Shown: one piece after another, positions 1-5,685 of the stretch
Numbering within the stretch: position 1 is the stretch's first letter
How the letters are laid out: every line of letters starts with the position of its first letter
Source: Verrucomicrobiota bacterium
GTDB lineage: Bacteria > Verrucomicrobiota > Verrucomicrobiia > Methylacidiphilales > Verrucolacustridaceae
DNA length: 5,685 nucleotides
Direction of reading: 5' to 3'
Assembly: GCA_010031845.1 (NCBI GenBank)
Contig: RGYX01000071.1
Location: 1-5,685, forward strand
Made by a program: the position numbers and the translations under genes
Notes under the pieces: model-generated
What the model was told of the DNA's origin: nothing
Database searches by the model: none
Seen by the model: only the letters and a program-made list of their open reading frames with translations

Positions 1-2811
1 GGATCCGGAAAATCCTCCCTCGCCTTCGACACCCTGTATGCCGAAGGCCAACGTCGTTATGCCGAAACCTTCAGCCCTTACACCCGCCAATTCTTGGAGA
101 GGATGGACCGACCCCGGGTCGACCGGATCGAAGGAATTCCCCCCGCCATCGCCCTCGGTCAATCCAATCCCGTGCGCTCCTCCCGAAGCACCGTCGGCAC
201 CGTCACTGAAATTGCCGATCACTTAAAACTTCTCTTCCCCCGTTTGGCCGAGCTGACCTGCCCCGACTGTTCCCAAACGATCCGCCCATGGACCCCGCAC
301 TCCATTCTGGCCGACCTCCTCTCGCAACACCCCGACCAGGAAGCCTGGTTTCTTTTTCGCATTCCCTTCCCCCAAAAGACAGCGGCGGACGAGGCGGCCG
401 CCTTCCTTGCCCGCCAGGGGTTCCGACGGGTTCTTCTCGAGGGTCAACCCTGTCGGTTGGATGAAACCACCGGGTTGGAGGCTTTGGCCCGTGCCCTCCA
501 ACACACCCCCAAGGAAAAAAATCTCCTTCTTCACGTCATTCAAGATCGCCTTCCCCTTTCCGTAACCGGGAAACCCCGGTTGGCGGAAGCCCTCACCTCC
601 TGTTTGCGATATGGCAAAGGCGTGGCCGCCGTCGCCCTGGTCAGGAATCCCGAAACCGTTCTCCTTTATTCGGACCGTTATTTCTGCCCCCGCGATGAAA
701 GGGACTTTCATGATCCTGCCCCTGCCCTCTTCTCCTTTAATCATCCGTTGGGCGCCTGTCCGGTCTGTCGGGGATTCGGGCGGGTCATCGAGATCGATGA
801 GAGTCTCGCCCTGCCTGATCACAACCTCACCCTCGCCGGCGGGGTCGTCAAACCCTGGCAAACGGCCAGCTTTGAGGAGTGCCAGCAGGACCTCGAAAAG
901 GCCTGCCGCAAGCACCGGATTCCCTTGGAAGTGCCTTTTAAGGAACTCACCCGTGAACAACAGAGATTCGTCATCGAGGGGGAAGGAGGTACGACCCGTG
1001 AACTTCAGGAATTGTGGGATTCCGGCGATTGGTATGGGGTTCGCGGCTTCTTTCGCTGGCTGGAGACCAAAACCTACAAGATGCACGTCCGCATCCTTCT
1101 GGCTCGCTACCGTGCCTACCGCCCCTGCCCGGAATGCTCCGGACGGCGCTACCGGCCGGAAACCACCTTCTGGCGGATGTCGGGCAAAACCCTACCCGAG
1201 ATCAATGCCCTACCCCTTAACCAACTCACGGAACTTTTTTCTAAAATCAAAACCAAGGACCCTTCGGCCCAAACCCCGCTGGCAAATATCCGCAAACGCC
1301 TCCGTTATCTGGAGGGCGTGGGCCTCGGCTACCTCACCCTCGACCGCCCCACCCGCACCCTCTCCGGCGGGGAACTTCAGCGGGTCAACCTCACCGGGTG
1401 TCTGGGCACGGGTTTGACCGGAACCCTTTTCGTCCTCGACGAACCCAGCATCGGACTCCACCCCCGCGATACCGGTCGCCTGCTCGACCTGTTGCGGGAG
1501 CTGCGCCAAGCAGGCAACACCGTGCTCGTGGTCGAACACGATGAAACTGTCATTCGTTCGGCGGAAAATATCCTGGAACTTGGCCCGGGCTCCGGAGGAG
1601 AGGGCGGGCAACTTCTCTATTCCGGCCCCCCTGCCGGCCTGATTCAGGTGAAGGAGTCTCCCACCGGAGCCTATCTCTCGGGTCGAACCACGATCCCCGT
1701 GCCATCATCACGCCGGCCATGTCCGTTAAAGACACATCCTTGGCTGAAAATCCGGGGAGCCACCTGCCATAACCTGAACAATCTTCATGCCGCGATTCCT
1801 CTCCGAAGGTTGGTGGCCGTATCCGGGGTCAGCGGATCCGGCAAAAGCACCCTCGTCCATGAAATCATCCATCAAGCCCTCCTGCACCGCATGGGTCGGG
1901 CAGTGGAGGAGCCACCCACTTTGGAATCCTTGGCTGGCACCGAGTTCATCTCGGATGTGGTGCTGGTCGATCAATCCCCGCTCTCCCAAACCCCGCGTTC
2001 CACCCCGTTGCTTTACCTCGATATTTACGACCTCGTCCGGGAGCTCTATGCCTCCACGGAAGAGGCCCAGAGCGCCGGACTCCCCGCTTCCGCTTTTTCC
2101 TTCAACGCGGGAGGCGGTCGTTGCGAAAGGTGTGGTGGCATGGGCTACGAGAAGGTCTCGATGCAGTTTTTGTCCGATGTCTTTGTGTCCTGCCCTTCCT
2201 GCGAGGGGCGCCGCTTTCAGCCCCACGTTCTCAAGGCCCGCTATCGCGGTTGGACGATCGATCAACTTTTGGACTCAACCGCGGCGGAGGCCCTCTCCTT
2301 TTTTTCCTCTGTCACGGATCTCACTCCCCGGGCTCGGGAATGCCATCTAAAGATCATCCGGGCCCTTACTCTTCTTTCCGAAGTGGGCCTGGGCTACCTC
2401 CGTTGCGGTCAACCGCTCAGCCAACTGTCCGGAGGAGAGGCGCAACGGCTCAAGCTTGTCGCACACCTTGCCCCGCAGAACACGGACGCTGAAACACCCA
2501 AAGCGGGCAAAAAGAGAGGACCGAAGATATCGCCCAACGCCTCACCCCTTCTGATTCTCGATGAGCCCACCACCGGATTGCACCTCGACGATGTGGCTCT
2601 GCTCATCAAGCTCTTGCACCGGCTGGTGAATCAAGGATCCTCCTTGCTGGTCATCGAGCACCATCTCGACGTCATCAAGAATGCCGATTGGCTTCTTGAT
2701 CTCGGTCCCGAAGCGGGCTCGGAAGGCGGAAAACTAGTGGCGGCAGGCACCCCGGAAACCGTGGCCCAATGCCGGTCCAGCCACACCGCCACTTATCTCG
2801 CCCCCCTGCTT
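1..2811 (+). other. UvrA copy I (N-terminal half of the fusion)
   Basis: This segment (residues 1-937) is a complete UvrA apart from its missing N-terminus. Module IA runs from Walker A at residue 1 through DRIEGIPPAIA and RSTVGTVTEI to a CPDC at 87-90. A divergent UvrB-binding-domain region follows (about 91-228). Next comes CPVC at 253-256, an insertion domain of 119 residues (257-375) with recognisable LTLAGGVVKPW and VPFKELTREQQ segments, and CPEC at 376-379. LSGGELQR and VLDEPSIGLHPRD close the module. Module IB begins near residue 582 (LKIRGATCHNL) and has VDQSPLSQTPRST, the zinc module Cys 708/711/731/734, LSGGEAQR and LDEPTTGLH. Between signature and Walker B, IB carries an extra lysine-rich stretch of about 18 residues compared with E. 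coli UvrA. The RGRKG element expected in the UvrB-binding domain is replaced by FPQKT at 123-127. Confidence 0.88.
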
Positions 2812-5461
2812 TCCCACAAGCCATCCCGGTCCCTCCGCCTACATGAGGAACCTGCATCCCCATCGAAAACCACGCCTGCCCCGGAAGAAATCACCGTGCG
2901 GGGTGCCCGCCACCACAACCTGAAAAACTTCGACCTCAAAATCCCACGCAACCGGATGGTGGTGGTCACGGGTCTTTCTGGATCGGGAAAAAGCACCCTG
3001 GCGTTCGATCTGCTTTTTTCCGAGGGCCAACGCCGTTATCTCGACTGCCTGAACACCTACGCCCGCCAGTTTGTCGAACAGCTGGAGAAACCGGACGTCG
3101 ATTCCATCGTCGGACTTCCCCCATCCGTGGCCATTGAACAACGCACCACCCGCGGAGGTCGAAAGTCGACCGTGGCCACGGTGACGGAGCTGTACCAGTT
3201 TCTGCGGCTGCTTTACGCCAAACTCGGGGTGCAGCACGACCCGAAGACCGGGGAAGCCGCCATCCGCCAATCTTCCGCCGATATCGTCAAACGGATCCGC
3301 CGCCAACTCCGCACCGCCAAGCGCCTCGATCTTCTGGCCCCCCTGATTCGTGGTCGAAAAGGGTTCCATACCGAAGTCGCCCGCTGGGCCGTCAAAAAAG
3401 GGTTCAAGCTGCTGCGGGTGGACGGAAAGTGGATCGAACCGGAAAAGTTCCAACCTCTGGATCGGTACAAGGAGCATCAGATCGACCTGCTCGTCGACCA
3501 AGTCACCCCCAAGAGGAAAGATCTTCCTGCTCTCATCTCCCAAGCTCTCTCTTTGGGCAAAGGCACCCTTTACGCCGTTGATCCCCAGGGAAAATCCACC
3601 ATCTACAGCCACCACCTCTTTTGCCCGGGTTCCGGGCGCTCCTTTGATGAGCTCGATCCGCGCCTCTTTTCCTTTAACAGCCCCCACGGGTGGTGCCAGG
3701 AGTGCCAAGGGTACGGCACCGTCTTTGCCAAACCGCCGGAAGTCGATACCGAGGACGAGGCGGAAAAGGAGCAAAAGCTGGAGTGGGCCCGCGAGGAACT
3801 TTCGGAGGGGGATCTTCTTCCCTGCCCATCCTGCCAAGGGGCCCGCCTCAATCCGGTCGCCTGCGCCGTCCGTTTGGGCGGAAAAACCGTTCCCGAGATC
3901 AACTCCATGTCCGTGCAGGATTTTGAGAAGTTCTTCCAGAAACTCCGGTTTACCCCACGTGAGACCGCCATCGTCCGGGATATTGAGCCGGAAATCAAAC
4001 AACGGCTCCACTTCCTCCGCCATGTCGGCCTTGATTACCTCAATCTCGACCGCTCCGCCCCCACTCTGTCCGGGGGGGAATCCCAGCGTATCCGCTTAGC
4101 TGCCCAACTCGGATCCAATTTACAGGGCGTCCTCTATGTCCTGGATGAGCCGACCATTGGACTGCATCCCCGCGACAATGAAAAGCTTCTCGGGATTCTG
4201 CGTAATCTTCGTGACCGTGGAAACTCCCTCGTGGTCGTGGAACACGATGAAGACACCATGCGGGCCGCGGATCACATTATCGATCTGGGACCCGGCGCCG
4301 GAGTGCACGGGGGGGAGATTGTGGCCGAGGGAACTTGGAAACAGATTGATGCCAAAGGCCGATCCGCCACCGCCCGCCTCTTGGGCGAGCCCATCCGGCA
4401 TCCCGCCCGGGGCAAACGCCGCGCGATCGACGCTTCCTCGCCTTGGATCAGAATCAAAGGAGCCACGGCCCGCAATATCCATGGCCTGGATGTCTCCCTT
4501 CCCCTGCACCGCCTTACCGCACTGTCCGGCGTCAGTGGTTCCGGAAAAAGCACCCTGGTCCGAGAAATCCTTCTCCCGGCCGCCTCCCCGGACAGAAAAA
4601 AGAAGGACCCACGCTGGAAGTCGGTCCACGGCACGGAAACGATCGACCGGGTGGTCGAAGTCGATCAATCCCCCATCGGTAAAACCCCACGCTCCACCGT
4701 GGCCACATACCTTGGACTGATGGACGATCTTCGGGCCCTCTTTGCCAACCTCCCGGCTGCCAAGCAATCCGGCTTTACCGCCTCTCATTTTTCCCACAAT
4801 GCCGGGCCGGGTCGTTGCCCCGCATGCGATGGGGCGGGCACCATTCGGGTTCAAATGAGTTTTCTGCCTCCAGCCGATGTTCGTTGCGAGGAGTGCAACG
4901 GCCTGCGCTGGAAACCGGAAATTCTCGCCATTCGCTACCGTGACATTTCCATCCAACAGGCCCTCTCCCTATCCGCTGAGCAGGCTGCGGAGTTCTTCAG
5001 CGCCCATCCACGTTTGGCGACTCCCTGTCGCCTCCTGACCGAGACCGGCCTGGGATACCTTCAACTGGGACAAACCAGCCCGACGCTGTCCGGAGGAGAG
5101 GCCCAACGGCTAAAACTCGTCACAGAACTCGCCTCGGCCCAGATCGCCGCCGATCACGCCCACGCCAAGGGCCGGGCCCGCCGCCCTGCGCATCACCTCT
5201 TTCTTCTGGAAGAGCCGACGGTGGGACTTCATCTGGCGGATGTCCGACGTCTCCTCGATCTGATGCACCGCCTCGTCGACTCCGGACACAGCGTGGTGGT
5301 CATTGAACACCATTTGGATGTGCTGGCAGAGGCGGACTACCTGATCGATATCGGCCCAGAAAGCGGCGAGTCCGGGGGGAAGATCATCAGTGAGGGCACT
5401 CCCGAGCACGTGGCCTCCTCGAAAACCTCTTCCTCCGATCCCACCTCTCCCGTTCGTCCCG

Positions 5462-5466
<5 letters not shown>
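1..5466 (+). CDS. uvrA: Tandem-fused excinuclease ABC subunit A (double UvrA), 5' partial
   Basis: UvrA is the cytoplasmic ATPase that, with UvrB, finds bulky DNA lesions and loads UvrB for incision by UvrC. The frame is open from base 1, where the first Walker A (GSGKSS, residues 1-6 counted from base 1) begins, so the real start is upstream; TTG at 94 and ATG at 103 are internal. Four ATPase modules are visible. Walker A: residues 1-6, 612-617, 994-999, 1513-1518. Q-loop Gln: 54, 658, 1047, 1556. LSGGE signatures from 454, 809, 1356, 1696. Walker B: LDEP at 479, 853 and 1381, but LEEP at 1736. Switch His: 513, 887, 1415, 1770. DNA-binding zinc modules of CX2C-X19-CX2C form lie at 708-734 and 1606-1632. 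The 1821 visible residues are about twice the usual 940. No frameshift is seen. The Ser/Pro-rich C-terminal tail looks disordered. Family assignment is certain; the double architecture is read directly from the uninterrupted frame. Confidence 0.97.
2812..2889 (+). other. Inter-copy fusion linker of the double UvrA
   Basis: About 26 residues (938-963) join the end of copy I (YLAPLLSHK, equivalent to the RFLKPML C-terminus of E. coli UvrA) to the start of copy II (ITVRGARHHNLKNFDL, equivalent to the N-terminus of a normal UvrA). The stretch is rich in Ser, Pro, Thr and Glu, with no motif, and is probably flexible. There is no stop codon and no ATG/GTG with a ribosome-binding site near the junction, so two separate products are not expected. 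The ends are placed by alignment from memory to E. coli UvrA and are good to within a few residues. Confidence 0.8.
2890..5463 (+). other. UvrA copy II (C-terminal half, shortened insertion domain)
   Basis: Residues 964-1821 form a second UvrA of about 858 residues, shorter than a canonical one. Module IIA starts with the textbook UvrA N-terminus (VRGARHHNLKNFDLKIP) and Walker A GLSGSGKSTLAFD. Its UvrB-binding domain looks canonical, with LLAPLIRGRKGFH (RGRKG at 1117-1121), KKGFKLLRVDGKW and HQIDLLVDQV. CQEC at 1232-1235 and CPSC at 1275-1278 are only 39 residues apart, against 119 in copy I. The gap holds a charged, Glu/Lys-rich stretch, so most of the insertion domain is gone. LSGGESQRIRLA and VLDEPTIGLHPRD follow. 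Module IIB has VDQSPIGKTPRSTVATY, zinc-module Cys 1606/1609/1629/1632, LSGGEAQRLKLV, an Arg/His/Ala-rich insertion, and a Walker B reading LEEPTVGLH. The switch histidine (VIEHH) is kept. Confidence 0.88.

Positions 5467-5685
<219 letters not shown>

Noticed and set aside
1..6. GGATCC at the very start, as a BamHI cloning boundary
   Set aside because: GGATCC also encodes Gly-Ser of the Walker A motif and recurs at 1834 in module IB for that reason. A cloning edge is possible but cannot be told from coincidence.
94..105. TTG at 94 or ATG at 103 as the start of uvrA
   Set aside because: The frame is open to base 1 and already encodes Walker A and LAFDTLYAEGQRRY upstream of these codons, as in all UvrAs. 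They are internal residues.
2839..4023. A 394-residue open frame on the minus strand inside uvrA
   Set aside because: It lies antisense to clearly conserved UvrA motifs, has no recognisable domain and reflects codon bias in GC-rich DNA. The minus-strand frames at 223-1086 and 4120-4956 are rejected for the same reason.

Overview
The window is nearly filled by one very long gene on the + strand, already open at base 1 and ending at a TAG at 5464-5466. It encodes a tandem fusion of two UvrA proteins, the damage sensor of nucleotide excision repair. Canonical UvrA has about 940 residues and two ATPase modules and works as a homodimer. Here 1821 residues are visible, with four ATPase modules in the order IA-IB-IIA-IIB, so one chain holds what is normally a dimer. 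The window opens inside the first Walker A motif, so by comparison with E. coli UvrA about 33 N-terminal residues and the start codon lie upstream. A 130-bp gap follows, then the first 29 codons of a 6-phosphofructokinase gene (pfkA).

Fused double-length UvrA is known to me from the Chlamydiae (about 1790 residues in Chlamydia trachomatis) and is expected in related PVC bacteria. The GC-rich codons, a fused uvrA and a pfkA without a visible Shine-Dalgarno sequence together suggest a free-living Verrucomicrobiota-like bacterium. This is inference, not a placement.

Layout: UvrA copy I, about 1-2811; Pro/Ser-rich fusion linker, 2812-2889; UvrA copy II, 2890-5463; spacer with an inverted repeat of 8-bp units, 5462-5557; pfkA from 5597 to the window edge.

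Two things stand out. First, the two UvrA copies are not equivalent. Copy I keeps the insertion domain in its first ATPase module but has lost the RGRKG element of the UvrB-binding domain. Copy II keeps RGRKG but lacks about 80 residues of the insertion domain, and its last Walker B reads LEEP instead of LDEP. This looks like division of labour within a covalent pseudo-dimer. Second, the spacer holds two arms, each of three head-to-tail 8-bp units, facing each other across 48 bp. The uvrA stop codon lies in the first unit and the next in-frame stop in the last. It may be a dispersed intergenic repeat, a transcript hairpin or a protein-binding site.
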